This document shows, in pieces, positions 31,046-39,498 of a stretch of DNA of 47,793 bases (positions are counted from its first letter, which is position 1; each line of letters starts with the position of its first letter). The DNA is from a virus. The notes below the pieces were generated by a model, which saw only the letters and a program-made list of their open reading frames with translations, was not told the DNA's origin and searched no databases. The DNA is taken from positions 1 to 47,793 of IMG/VR virus record IMGVR_UViG_3300022668_000024; one strand, written 5' to 3'. Made by a program: the position numbers and the translations under genes.

Positions 31046-32356
31046 TTAAGGATAATATTTTATTTCTCTATTAACTGGTATCTGAATTAATTCATTTGCT
31101 TTTAATGCATTGGCCAAAACAAACTCATTGAATCGATCTTCATCATAATAACCATACAATTGAACGAACAAATTAATAGGATTTATTTTTTCGAAATTAA
31201 TATACGTTGATTCTGGCTGTGCATTTCTTAGCAAGGAAGTTAAATTGGTTGTGCATAATAAGACTATTCTCCTAAGATTTTCAATTGTATCTTCTGGCAA
31301 TGTATAATTGAATGATGGAATATTTGAACTTCCATCGGGCGTAATGCTTGTTTCTGCCAATTCATCGTAATAAATTACAAATTCATTATACTTTTCTATA
31401 ATCAATTCGACTGTTTGTGCTATTTCTGTTTGTGTTCTTAATGATGATTTTTGAGGTGCTCCGGTTGTTTCGTCAACATCAATAATATCTGGTGTGTCTT
31501 GACTTGCATCAACAACGGATGAAATAGCTAAATTTTGAATGTTCGACGCAAATGTCATTGCTCCTAATGATTTCGCGCTATCTGTACTATCATTTGTGAT
31601 AATATCGAGAAAAGCATTAAATGTATCATTATAAACATCTAACTTTGCCTGTATTTTTGCTTTTAAAGCGCCTGGTAAATTCATTAAATCCTGTAATGAT
31701 GCTAAAGCATTGGCTGGAAAGGCTGCTATTTGATCAATTGCTGCAAGTGCATCATCAACCAAATTCAAAAATTCATCTACTGCATCACCTATAGCTGCAA
31801 TAGTTTCAAAAACTTCAACTATTTTTTCAAGCACTTCAAGTGCTGGTGACCTATCCGAAATATCAACATCGGTTGTAACCTCGTATATTTCTTGATTTAA
31901 TTCGTCTGCCTCTAAGGATAATGTTTGAATTTCTTCAAGGGTGTTATCACGACCATTTACTGCTTCATCTATAATTGATTCGATGAATTTGAAAGTAATT
32001 AAAAAACCGTTGATAGTCTGTTGAGGATCGCCATTTATTCCATTGATAGGATGTCCAACTATTAAGCCATAAACTGGATGTTCAATTGTCCATGGGTTCA
32101 AATCTTCAGTGCTTTTTAAAAATTCCTGTAGTTGCTCGTTGGCATCTTCGCCATCAATCCAAAACTCAATGTCAAAAATCGGTGATTTTAATAACCTCCT
32201 ATCAACTTTTGATCCTTGTCTGTCTGGATATTCGTAAGTTTTGCCATTTATAGGATAATTAACAGGCCTATGTTTCCACTTAAAATTATTGAAAATTTTA
32301 TCATCACCAGTGGTTATTGTAAAAACATTTTCTGTTATTCTCTCTACTTGATTCAT
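31046..32356 (-). CDS. DNA-circularisation N-domain / Mu gp43-like baseplate protein, 436 aa
   Basis: The N-terminal 120 residues fit the DNA_circ_N/Mu gp43 pattern: FKWKHRPVNYPINGKTYEYPDRQ, DRRLLKSPIFDIEFWIDGEDANEQL, LNPWTIEHPVYGLIVGHP (the L.HP.YG signature) and GFLITFKFIES. The rest is helical and acidic, probably a long coiled-coil arm (residues about 140-300). In Mu, this protein contacts the tape measure and baseplate. It follows the gp46-like gene by 2 bases. Confidence 0.75.
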   Translation of the reverse strand: MNQVERITENVFTITTGDDKIFNNFKWKHRPVNYPINGKTYEYPDRQGSKVDRRLLKSPIFDIEFWIDGEDANEQLQEFLKSTEDLNPWTIEHPVYGLIVGHPINGINGDPQQTINGFLITFKFIESIIDEAVNGRDNTLEEIQTLSLEADELNQEIYEVTTDVDISDRSPALEVLEKIVEVFETIAAIGDAVDEFLNLVDDALAAIDQIAAFPANALASLQDLMNLPGALKAKIQAKLDVYNDTFNAFLDIITNDSTDSAKSLGAMTFASNIQNLAISSVVDASQDTPDIIDVDETTGAPQKSSLRTQTEIAQTVELIIEKYNEFVIYYDELAETSITPDGSSNIPSFNYTLPEDTIENLRRIVLLCTTNLTSLLRNAQPESTYINFEKINPINLFVQLYGYYDEDRFNEFVLANALKANELIQIPVNREIKYYP

Positions 32357-32358
32357 TA

Positions 32359-32787
32359 TTAATTACTTAATGTGTTATTTAAGTTATCCCAATTAAAATA
32401 AATCACTACATCGTTTATGCTTTCAAATTGAATAGTAACGGTGATTTCCAACCATCGCAAGTTACGAATAAATAAATCAACATTAAAGCCAATTATTCCC
32501 TGAATTTCGTTTAAATACGATAAATCTTTAATTATAGCATCTTCAACTCTTTGAACTTCGTCAGGTAGTGTAATTGATAATAAAGTTTTTTCTGTTAACG
32601 AATTTAGCTTATATTTATCTTGCTTAAAGAACTGATTGCCCCACCACTCAGAACCATCTTTATTTCCTCCAAAGCAAGCCAAGTATACTTGATTGTGTAA
32701 ACTGCCAAACAATTGAAAGTCGTTGCCCTCTAATGTTCTTACAAAATCACCCCCTTGACCGTTTGATATTAGTTTTATGTCTGCCAT
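32359..32787 (-). CDS. Baseplate wedge protein, Mu gp46-like, 142 aa
   Basis: A small baseplate wedge/cap subunit. The gp46-type pattern is clear: LISNGQGGDFVRTLEGNDFQL, NQVYLACFGGNKDGSEWWGNQF (the family's GWWGD site), LNSLTEKTLLSITLPDEVQ, then IKDLSYLNEIQGIIGFNVDLFIRNL and a final strand. The length is right. In Mu the order is gp43-gp46-gp47; here gp46 precedes gp43. Confidence 0.75.
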   Translation of the reverse strand: MADIKLISNGQGGDFVRTLEGNDFQLFGSLHNQVYLACFGGNKDGSEWWGNQFFKQDKYKLNSLTEKTLLSITLPDEVQRVEDAIIKDLSYLNEIQGIIGFNVDLFIRNLRWLEITVTIQFESINDVVIYFNWDNLNNTLSN

Positions 32788-33297
32788 TTATTTGAATGTT
32801 AATTTATCGTGACATTCGTCACATTTTAGATCGTCTTTTTTTACTTTTCTCTGACAGTTAGGGCATGTAATTTCATCTATTTTTTTTACACCAAACAAAC
32901 TAATTAATGGTTTTGATATAGAAAAAGTCTTTTTTGATTCACAAACTCGTTTTAGCTCCGATAAGCTGTAATTGTCAATTTCTTTTTGTAGTATTTTGTT
33001 TTCGTTTCTAAGTTGATTTATATAAATTTCTATATCATAAGGCAATTCCATTGACCCTTGATCTGTTTCGATTGTTGTTTGTCTGGACAATACCATCCTA
33101 CCGCCCCACGGGCTTTTCCTTATTATTGTTATTTCTTCAACGGTTCTATATTCTGCATCTGGGTCTTTTTTAAAATTCTCTGTAAATTGATATTTCAATT
33201 CACCAGCATTTTCAAAAACACACATGTTTGTTTTTTTATCAAAAACTACTTTCTCAATTACACCATTTTTTCTCGATTCAATAAAATATTTTTTCAT
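32788..33297 (-). CDS. Moron: zinc-ribbon protein inserted between tail genes, 169 aa
   Basis: Function not recognised. The start at 33297 (MKKYFIESRKNG) is chosen because the longer frame to 33345 would overlap the promoter at 33335-33365, which would put transcription start near 33328. Residues about 1-100 are strand-rich; 108-125 form a short coiled coil (RNENKILQKEIDNYSL); the C-terminus has CPNCQRKVKKDDLKCDECH, a four-Cys zinc ribbon. It interrupts the usual tape-measure/baseplate order and has its own promoter of the accessory class. Confidence 0.65.
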   Translation of the reverse strand: MKKYFIESRKNGVIEKVVFDKKTNMCVFENAGELKYQFTENFKKDPDAEYRTVEEITIIRKSPWGGRMVLSRQTTIETDQGSMELPYDIEIYINQLRNENKILQKEIDNYSLSELKRVCESKKTFSISKPLISLFGVKKIDEITCPNCQRKVKKDDLKCDECHDKLTFK

Positions 33298-33334
33298 TTT
33301 AATTCTATTTATAAGTGTTTGTATTATCGCAGCA

Positions 33335-33365
33335 CAAGTATACAAATATATTTTAACCTATCAAA
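33335..33365 (-). promoter_or_regulatory. Bacteroidetes-type promoter with GTTAAAATATA motif (P4, minus strand)
   Basis: Read on the minus strand: TTTG (33365-33362), 19 bp, TATACTTG (33342-33335). GTTAAAATATA lies in the spacer at 33357-33347, starting four bases after TTTG, the same position as in P1-P3. It drives only the moron gene 32788-33297. Confidence 0.85.
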
Positions 33366-33373
33366 ATAAAACT

Positions 33374-35641
33374 TTAATCACCTGTAAATCCAGTCGTAAA
33401 AAAAGATGGTATTTCATTACCACTACTTTCAACCGTTGCAACTCCTTTAGGATCGTTTATATTTATGTTTAATTCTTGCTTTTGTGTGCTTGTGGTACTT
33501 GTTTCGCTTTTTACAATTCCTGCGCCTTCCAAATCAGTAGGAATATTCATTATGCCCGAAGCTCTATCTTGAATCGCTTGTATTTGAGGATCAACATTAG
33601 CAGTTCCAAAACGTGACATTGTGGAAATTATTTCAGAAACAAGCCTTTGAGTCGATCCACCAACTGAAATATCCCTAGCTAAACCCATTGCGCTACCGCT
33701 GGTAATCATGCCCCTGTTAGCAAGTTCAGTGGCTCTGTTTACTTGTTCGTTTGTAAGCCCTAAATCAAATAGCTTATCTCTCGAATCGCTTACTTTATTA
33801 ATAGATTTTGCTAGTATTTCTTTCTTTTTTGCTGCGGTGGCTTCTTCTATAATTTGCGTCCGTAATGCTGCCGTTGATTTTACTCTTGCTTGCTCAATTT
33901 CTTCTTCTTTGGCTTTTATTAAATCCATATCCCTTAATAATGCAGGATATTGAGCTTGCATTTCAGCAAGTATTTTTTTGCGTTTTTCACTTTCTGGATT
34001 AGTTCGTTTTAATTGTTCGAAATAATCATCAAGTTTTCTTGTTTCTTTGAATAAATTCTTTTGAACCGATGCACCGAATTTTTTTGATATTTTTTCAGCC
34101 GACATTGTAGCTTTTGAGTAAGCAATTATTGCAACCGTGGCTGCTGTTACTCCTAGAGCTATCCAACCAACTGGTCCTTGCATGGCTTTTTGTGCAACTG
34201 CTAATGCTGTTGCTGCACCTCTGGCTGCAACCATGGCCGATGCTTGCTGCCTGTATTTTAGTACGCTTGCACCTGTTAATACATTGGTTGTGGCTGCAAT
34301 TATGTTATAAGCTGCCATGGTTCCGCGCATCAACATAGCCGCTTTTTGAACGCCAAATAAAGCTATTTTGGCTTTAACGAACCACATTGCAGCGGTACCA
34401 ACGGTGTTTATTAATTGCTTATTTTCTTTTACCCAAGCTCCTGTTGCTCTAGCTGCTTCTGTTATACCTTTTATGCTATCATTTATTTCAGTTCTAAAAG
34501 TGGCTTCCATTGATATCCCAATTTCTTCCAAAGCTGAAATTAGTGATTTATAAACTCCAGATAAGCCACCACGCATAAATGAAGCCATTTTCTCAGTCTG
34601 TCCGGCTGCACCTTCAATTTCATTGCGATAAGATCGCATGGCCTCAGCGCCTTGTCCAAGAAGTACATTTATTGCTTTTTGTGCTCGAACGCCAAATATT
34701 TCACTTAAAAAAGCTGCTTTCGTGGCTGTCCCCATGCCTTTTGTAGCGACTTCAACATCTTGAATTATATCGAAAAAGTCTCGGAAATTACCAGCACTAT
34801 CAGCAACGGTAATGTTATGCTTATCAAGTAGCTTTTGAGCTGCTGCGGTTGGCTTTGCTAACCGAGTTAATGCCATGTTCAATTGAGAACCTGCCGAACT
34901 TGCATCAACCCCTGCACTTACTGTTTTACCAACACTTGCCGCCCACGTTTCAAAACTTAATCCTGCTGCTTTTGCGGATGCTCCAGAAGCTCCGAGCGTT
35001 GTTAAAACTTCGTTAAGGCTTCCAAAACCTGACGTAGTAATTAACTTATTGGTGCTATCTGCAACCCTTTCAAGATTTTGCGCTAATTGCTCAGTGTCAT
35101 TACTTTTTAAAGCAAATGCGTTTAGTGCCTTTCCTGCAAAATCTGCTGTTTCTCCTAATTCCGATTGTGTGGCCGTGGCTAAATCAAGAGTGGTTCCAAT
35201 TCCGGCCATGGCTTGGTTGGCCTTAAAACCTGCAACCCCTAATTTTTCAAGCCCTTCGGCTGCCTGTCCTGCTGTAAATTCAGTTGTAGACCCGAAACGT
35301 CTTGCAGTATCTTCAAGTCTTTTGTATGTATCTGATTCTCGATCAAATATTTGGAATTTGGCGGCAGCACTTGAAAGGTTTTGATCCAATGTCATTGCGG
35401 CTGTTGCGGCTCCTGTTAAGGCCATTGTCAACCCCACGCCAGCCACTAATCCTTTCATCGAACTTGACAAAAGGTTTGTTGTCTTATTTAACTTTCTGGC
35501 AGACCTTTCAACGCTTAAAAATCCAGCTTGTGCTTTTGTTGCAAAATTACCAGTGGTGCGACTCATCGCTTTTACTGGATTTGTGTATTGATCTACGGCT
35601 TTAAATACCGTTGAAGCTGTATATTTTCCTGTTGCTGCCAT
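33374..35641 (-). CDS. Tail tape measure protein, 755 aa
   Basis: Determines tail length. The N-terminal 170 residues carry the TP901/Mu-type tape-measure pattern (RRFGSTTEFTAGQAAEGLEKLGVAGFKANQAM, then AGVDASSAGSQLNMALTRLAKPTAAAQ and FLSEIFGVRAQKAINVLLGQG). Hydrophobic segments occur near residue 60-80 and 480-500. By the usual rough rule of 0.15 nm per residue the tail would be near 110 nm (inference). It starts right after the frameshifted chaperone. Confidence 0.9.
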   Translation of the reverse strand: MAATGKYTASTVFKAVDQYTNPVKAMSRTTGNFATKAQAGFLSVERSARKLNKTTNLLSSSMKGLVAGVGLTMALTGAATAAMTLDQNLSSAAAKFQIFDRESDTYKRLEDTARRFGSTTEFTAGQAAEGLEKLGVAGFKANQAMAGIGTTLDLATATQSELGETADFAGKALNAFALKSNDTEQLAQNLERVADSTNKLITTSGFGSLNEVLTTLGASGASAKAAGLSFETWAASVGKTVSAGVDASSAGSQLNMALTRLAKPTAAAQKLLDKHNITVADSAGNFRDFFDIIQDVEVATKGMGTATKAAFLSEIFGVRAQKAINVLLGQGAEAMRSYRNEIEGAAGQTEKMASFMRGGLSGVYKSLISALEEIGISMEATFRTEINDSIKGITEAARATGAWVKENKQLINTVGTAAMWFVKAKIALFGVQKAAMLMRGTMAAYNIIAATTNVLTGASVLKYRQQASAMVAARGAATALAVAQKAMQGPVGWIALGVTAATVAIIAYSKATMSAEKISKKFGASVQKNLFKETRKLDDYFEQLKRTNPESEKRKKILAEMQAQYPALLRDMDLIKAKEEEIEQARVKSTAALRTQIIEEATAAKKKEILAKSINKVSDSRDKLFDLGLTNEQVNRATELANRGMITSGSAMGLARDISVGGSTQRLVSEIISTMSRFGTANVDPQIQAIQDRASGIMNIPTDLEGAGIVKSETSTTSTQKQELNININDPKGVATVESSGNEIPSFFTTGFTGD

Positions 35642-35651
35642 TAATTTGTTA

Positions 35652-36217
35652 TTATTTAGGCTTGTTTATATTCTTAATTAATCCGTATATCCAAAATAAG
35701 CCGTGATAGTCGTAGTTATCTAAATTTAACTGGTCGATTTCCCACGGCTTATAACCCTTTATTAATAATGCTGCAATAGCGTTAATTAATTCCTGTGAAT
35801 ATTCGCAAACCTCTAGGCTAAAAAAAGTTGAAAAATCATAGTAATATATTCCTCATCCGAAGAGCTCAATTCAACATATTGATGCTTTTTTAATTGAGCA
35901 TAAGCACATACTACTGCGATGCCTTTATCTTCATCATTTTTAGCATCCTTCAATGCTTCTTGACGAAGTTTAATTGAATCACGACTAATAAATTCAACCT
36001 CTTTTTTGTCACCAATTGGTTCCTCTAAAACATAAATGATACATTTTTTGCTATCATCCCATTTTATAGCACCAAGTTTGATTAACTCAATAATCGTTTT
36101 CTTTTCTTCTTTAAAAACGTCAGAATCCCAATCTCTTACCGTTAATTTTCTACGGCTTGAAACAATTTTATTAAAAATTGATTGTGCGCTCTGATCGTCC
36201 ATTAATTCTTTTTGCAT
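35652..36217 (-). CDS. Tail assembly chaperone fusion by -1 frameshift, 188 aa
   Basis: Translation of the 35813-36217 frame reaches CTT TTT TTA GCC TAG. The heptamer T TTT TTA is a classic -1 slippery site at 35825-35819. After slipping, reading continues for 55 residues (SLEVCEYSQELINAIAALLI...) to a stop at 35652, ten bases before the tape-measure ATG. Such a -1 product is standard for tail chaperones (lambda G/GT, Mu gp41/42), and the continuing frame is clean of stops. The product is 133 + 55 residues. Confidence 0.82.
35813..36217 (-). CDS. Tail assembly chaperone, short form (gpG-type), 134 aa
   Basis: The unshifted product, ending MIFQLFLA. It is acidic with predicted helices (SIFNKIVSSRRKLTVRDWDSDVFKEEKKTIIELIKLG and SIKLRQEALKDAKNDEDKGIAVVCAYAQLKKH). 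It occupies the usual slot between tube and tape measure, where chaperones that coat the tape measure during assembly are encoded. No sequence family was recognised beyond position and frameshift. Confidence 0.78.
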   Translation of the reverse strand: MQKELMDDQSAQSIFNKIVSSRRKLTVRDWDSDVFKEEKKTIIELIKLGAIKWDDSKKCIIYVLEEPIGDKKEVEFISRDSIKLRQEALKDAKNDEDKGIAVVCAYAQLKKHQYVELSSSDEEYITMIFQLFLA

Positions 36218-36245
36218 GTTTTTAAAGTTTTTTTGTTGTTATTTA

Positions 36246-36662
36246 CTAAGGCGCAACTGGTACAATTTCGCTTTCAAAACGTAATGTAATTGGCATTGCT
36301 CCGCTGTTAATCGTTTGTGTTACATCTTCGGAAACTTTAGCATCACCAGTGTATTTCCATCCAGTAATAGTTTCGATCACTATTGCGCCTAATTCATTGG
36401 CTTTTATGCAATCCTGAATGTATTCCATATCACCTTTGCTGGGGTCAGTTAAAAGGTTGATCGAAACAGTTGGTGCAACTCTAGTTTGCATAACATTCAA
36501 TTCACCTTTTGAACTCACATCGTCAGCCGTTCCACTATCGCGCACACCTTTAAGGTTGGTAACCTCTGTGTCGCTTCCACCTTGTACGGAGAACTCTTTT
36601 AGTCCTCCGATTGATGGAAAATTCATTGAAAGTTTTAATACTTCGCCATTAAAAAATGCCAT
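36246..36662 (-). CDS. Tail tube protein, 138 aa
   Basis: Forms the inner tube through which DNA passes. The small, strand-rich sequence with the conserved order of a Mu/P2-type tube is visible: an ordered N-terminus (LSMNFPSIGGLKEFSV), a middle GELNVMQTRVAPTVSINLLTD, and a C-terminal strand (MPITLRFESEIVPVAP). It lies 11 bases after the sheath gene, as in most contractile-tail phages. Confidence 0.75.
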   Translation of the reverse strand: MAFFNGEVLKLSMNFPSIGGLKEFSVQGGSDTEVTNLKGVRDSGTADDVSSKGELNVMQTRVAPTVSINLLTDPSKGDMEYIQDCIKANELGAIVIETITGWKYTGDAKVSEDVTQTINSGAMPITLRFESEIVPVAP

Positions 36663-36673
36663 AATTTCAATTT

Positions 36674-38185
36674 TTAAATTCCAAATTCATAAGTGGCATT
36701 GGCAATAATATCACCTTGACCAACTACACTTGTTCTCTTATATGGATATTGTACTAATATCCTTCGTGGATTAGCTGGCGAAATGCCAACTTGGAGCCCT
36801 GCAATATTATCATCACCTCCAATTGAATAATCAATATCAGTAATTAAATAATCAGCTCGTGCAAATCTGAACATTGAAATATAAGCCGCTTGAATATCTC
36901 CAAGTGTAACAGTGGTGTCGCTACCAACAACCGCAGGGTCTTGAATAGTTTTTCCAGCCGCAACCTGAATAAATACCAATGCTGCACGATATTTCATATT
37001 AAAATCAATACCCATCAAATTACGAATAAATGAGAATTGACGCGCTGTTACTGGCTCACTTGCTTTCGCCCATGTCGTAACATCATCTTTTACAACTAAA
37101 CTACCATTTTCAATAGCTACGGTTGACATTCCAGAAGTTACTAATTCGTTTCGTTTGTTTAGGTCGCCAAAATCACCAATATCATTATTAGCTGGTAATC
37201 TAAAGCCACTAATAACAGTATCAACATAGCCTTTATGTGGTGTTGTTTGAAGCGTTTTGCAAACTTGCGCTGCTCTATAAGCTGCCATTTCAAATGGAAA
37301 CTCATCAAAATTTGGTGCAGGACAAAATTTGTTTGTTGCTTCTAAACTTCTTCCAGTAGTCAATGCATCAAGTTCCGTTGTTTTATTTAAATCTGTTCCT
37401 GTAAATGCAACAAATGGTTTCCAGCTTGTAGGATCGTAATTTGAAACTTTAGTTTCTGGACTACCATTTTTAACTTGAAGAGCATCAAGTACATCAGTTT
37501 GGCCATTCAAGCAATTTACAACACAAGTTACCCACTCATTATTATCAATTTTACCGATTGCTGTTGCATAATCAGCTAATCCTGTTCCTTCAACTGCTGC
37601 AACTAATGCGTAACTAATACCAGAATCAGCATCAAAATCAATATCAAGATTTAATTTTGCTGTTGTTCCTTTCCATTTTGTTGTAAAAGTTGTTGTGCCA
37701 GTTACATTTACGGCTGAACATGGTGCATTTACCACGGCTGTTACTGCTGCTGCAATTTTATCACCAACTTGTGTGGCTGTTTCGTCTTTTACAACTGAAA
37801 AACCGTATGCTTTACCATTGATATACAATGTTGCTGCACTTGTTTTAGTAACTGTTCCAGTTGCTGTTATTCCTGCTGTTCCAGCTGTTGCCGATCCGTT
37901 TTCTTCACAAGGAATTACAACCGTTTTTATCGATCCTAAAATGTCAGATAGTGGATTACGCATCCTAATTGCGGCCAAATGAGCCGGAGAACCATAACCG
38001 AAACGCTGTGCTACTTCATCCGATGAAGCAAAATCCAACGGTGTTAAATCGGCTTGATTTGCTGTGTTAGCTTCTGCCAACACTACGATGTATTGAGGTA
38101 GATTTTGAGGTGGTAAATTCGCTTGAATACCCCTCAACTCATATCCTAAAACACCGCTCGTTATTAAACTTAATTCTAAAGCCAT
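36674..38185 (-). CDS. Contractile tail sheath protein, 503 aa
   Basis: The contracting outer sheath, proving a myovirus tail. The Mu-type order is visible: the N-terminal pattern NTANQADLTPLDFASSDEVAQRFGYGSPAHLAAIRMRN, an insert domain of Ala/Thr-rich strands (about 105-230), then FPFEMAAYRAAQVCKTLQTTPHKGYVDTVISGFRLP and the C-terminal FARADYLITDIDYSIGG...ANPRRILVQYPYKRTSVVGQGDI. The length is typical. Confidence 0.9.
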   Translation of the reverse strand: MALELSLITSGVLGYELRGIQANLPPQNLPQYIVVLAEANTANQADLTPLDFASSDEVAQRFGYGSPAHLAAIRMRNPLSDILGSIKTVVIPCEENGSATAGTAGITATGTVTKTSAATLYINGKAYGFSVVKDETATQVGDKIAAAVTAVVNAPCSAVNVTGTTTFTTKWKGTTAKLNLDIDFDADSGISYALVAAVEGTGLADYATAIGKIDNNEWVTCVVNCLNGQTDVLDALQVKNGSPETKVSNYDPTSWKPFVAFTGTDLNKTTELDALTTGRSLEATNKFCPAPNFDEFPFEMAAYRAAQVCKTLQTTPHKGYVDTVISGFRLPANNDIGDFGDLNKRNELVTSGMSTVAIENGSLVVKDDVTTWAKASEPVTARQFSFIRNLMGIDFNMKYRAALVFIQVAAGKTIQDPAVVGSDTTVTLGDIQAAYISMFRFARADYLITDIDYSIGGDDNIAGLQVGISPANPRRILVQYPYKRTSVVGQGDIIANATYEFGI

Positions 38186-38197
38186 TGTTTTTAATTT

Positions 38198-38893
38198 TTA
38201 ATAAATTGATTCTGGAACGTTATAAAATAAACCATTACCATCATTTTTAATGTCGAAACCTTCTATAGCTACACCTTGATCGTAAGATGAACATTCATTA
38301 ATTTTTACTGAATATTCAAAACGACCTGAAATCATTGGTAATGATTGCATTGTTTGATTAGGTTGACCGACAATGAAATTACGAATGTTTGGAGTTGATA
38401 AAATAACACCGTCAGATCTTGGGAATTGTAAGGTCACATTATCGCCATGCCTTAATATATCCATTGCTATTGCTAATAATCGGTGTAATTTTACACTTGC
38501 TCTTTCATCGCCTGTTTTTCCATCGGCTGCACGTGCATTCGCTGTGCTTTCAACAAAAAACAATGCATTATCAGACTGACTTATTATTGCGTTTTCATCA
38601 GAAAGAGGATTTGAAACAAATGTTACGTTAATGTAACGATCTTCATTAACTCCTACAGCCGTATATCTTTCTAAATAAACTTTGTCAGGTATGCAATCAA
38701 TTGAAAGTTGCCAGTTTGCTATCTTTTCAGTATCAGGTGATGGTTTCGCTTGTTCTTCGGCTAATTTGTCCTCAAAATATTGTTTAAAGACTGGAAAATT
38801 AACCGTTAAAACTAATGCGAGACGATCCCGAACAGATTCAAAAGTTGCTTTTTCAAAATTTACATTATCAATATTTATTCCATCTATAGCCAT
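38198..38893 (-). CDS. Putative tail terminator/neck protein, 231 aa
   Basis: No family recognised with confidence. The gene sits between head-neck and sheath genes, the slot for the tail terminator. It starts with a helix-rich part (FESVRDRLALVLTVNFPVFKQYFEDKLAEEQ), then strands (RYINVTFVSNPL, DNVTLQFPR). The start overlaps the previous gene by one base. Role inferred from position. Confidence 0.5.
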   Translation of the reverse strand: MAIDGINIDNVNFEKATFESVRDRLALVLTVNFPVFKQYFEDKLAEEQAKPSPDTEKIANWQLSIDCIPDKVYLERYTAVGVNEDRYINVTFVSNPLSDENAIISQSDNALFFVESTANARAADGKTGDERASVKLHRLLAIAMDILRHGDNVTLQFPRSDGVILSTPNIRNFIVGQPNQTMQSLPMISGRFEYSVKINECSSYDQGVAIEGFDIKNDGNGLFYNVPESIY

Positions 38894-39267
38894 TACTGCT
38901 TAGTTTCATGAACAAAACAAACAATCAAACCCAAAGTCTCGTCTGGTTTAGTTTCTTCAATAGTTCCATTAATTGTTTTACCTAAATCAATCCATTCAAC
39001 AAGCCAACCATTTATATCAACTTGTTGTCTCGAATCCCTAAAAATAAACCCTTTTTCAGTTAATTCAGTCATTGAAAAAGTAATGTTCATTTGTGGTTGA
39101 TTTACTGGTGCTCCATCCTGAGAATCATAACCTTGGTTATGAGAGCTTGCACGTCCTCCTACCTCTGCAACAAGACCGATTTTGTTATTTAGTACGGCCG
39201 TTAAACTGTCGCTTCCTTTAGAATTGTAATTCTGTGCATCGCGTTGTGCAAGCTCTCTAACGTTCAC
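38893..39267 (-). CDS. Putative head-tail connector protein, 124 aa
   Basis: Not recognised. The N-terminal MNVRELAQRDAQNYNSKGSDSLTAVLNN resembles a small phage head-completion/stopper type, followed by strands (NITFSMTELTEKGFIFRDSRQQV). Position between capsid and tail-sheath genes suggests a neck role. It is coupled to the next gene by a one-base overlap. Confidence 0.5.
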   Translation of the reverse strand: MNVRELAQRDAQNYNSKGSDSLTAVLNNKIGLVAEVGGRASSHNQGYDSQDGAPVNQPQMNITFSMTELTEKGFIFRDSRQQVDINGWLVEWIDLGKTINGTIEETKPDETLGLIVCFVHETKQ

Positions 39268-39286
39268 TTTTCTCAGATATAAATAG

Positions 39287-39496
39287 TTACTTCTTAGCTG
39301 TCGGTTTCTTTTCGACTGCCTTTTTTACTTCCTTTTTCTCAGGCTCTTTTTTTTCTGGTGTAAACTCTTCTACATAGCCACTATTTAAGAGTTCCTGCAT
39401 TGAAGCAGAAACATCTTTTTGTGTGACTTTTCGAAGAGCAGGAATTAAATTCCCAAATTTACTCCAAATTGGCCTTGTAGTTCTATAGTTTGCCAT
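39287..39496 (-). CDS. Small basic protein after the major capsid gene, 69 aa
   Basis: Not recognised. It ends in a Lys/Glu/Pro-rich tail (EKKEPEKKEVKKAVEKKP) like histone- or linker-like phage head proteins. The N-terminal half includes VTQKDVSASMQELLNSGYVEE, a short helix pair. Its start follows the capsid gene stop by 2 bases, so it probably acts in the head or neck. Confidence 0.5.
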   Translation of the reverse strand: MANYRTTRPIWSKFGNLIPALRKVTQKDVSASMQELLNSGYVEEFTPEKKEPEKKEVKKAVEKKPTAKK

Positions 39497-39498
39497 AA

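Noticed and set aside
33298-33345. Upstream extension of the moron protein (MYTCAAIIQTLINRIK)
   Set aside because: It would begin inside the promoter at 33335-33365, ahead of the transcription start.
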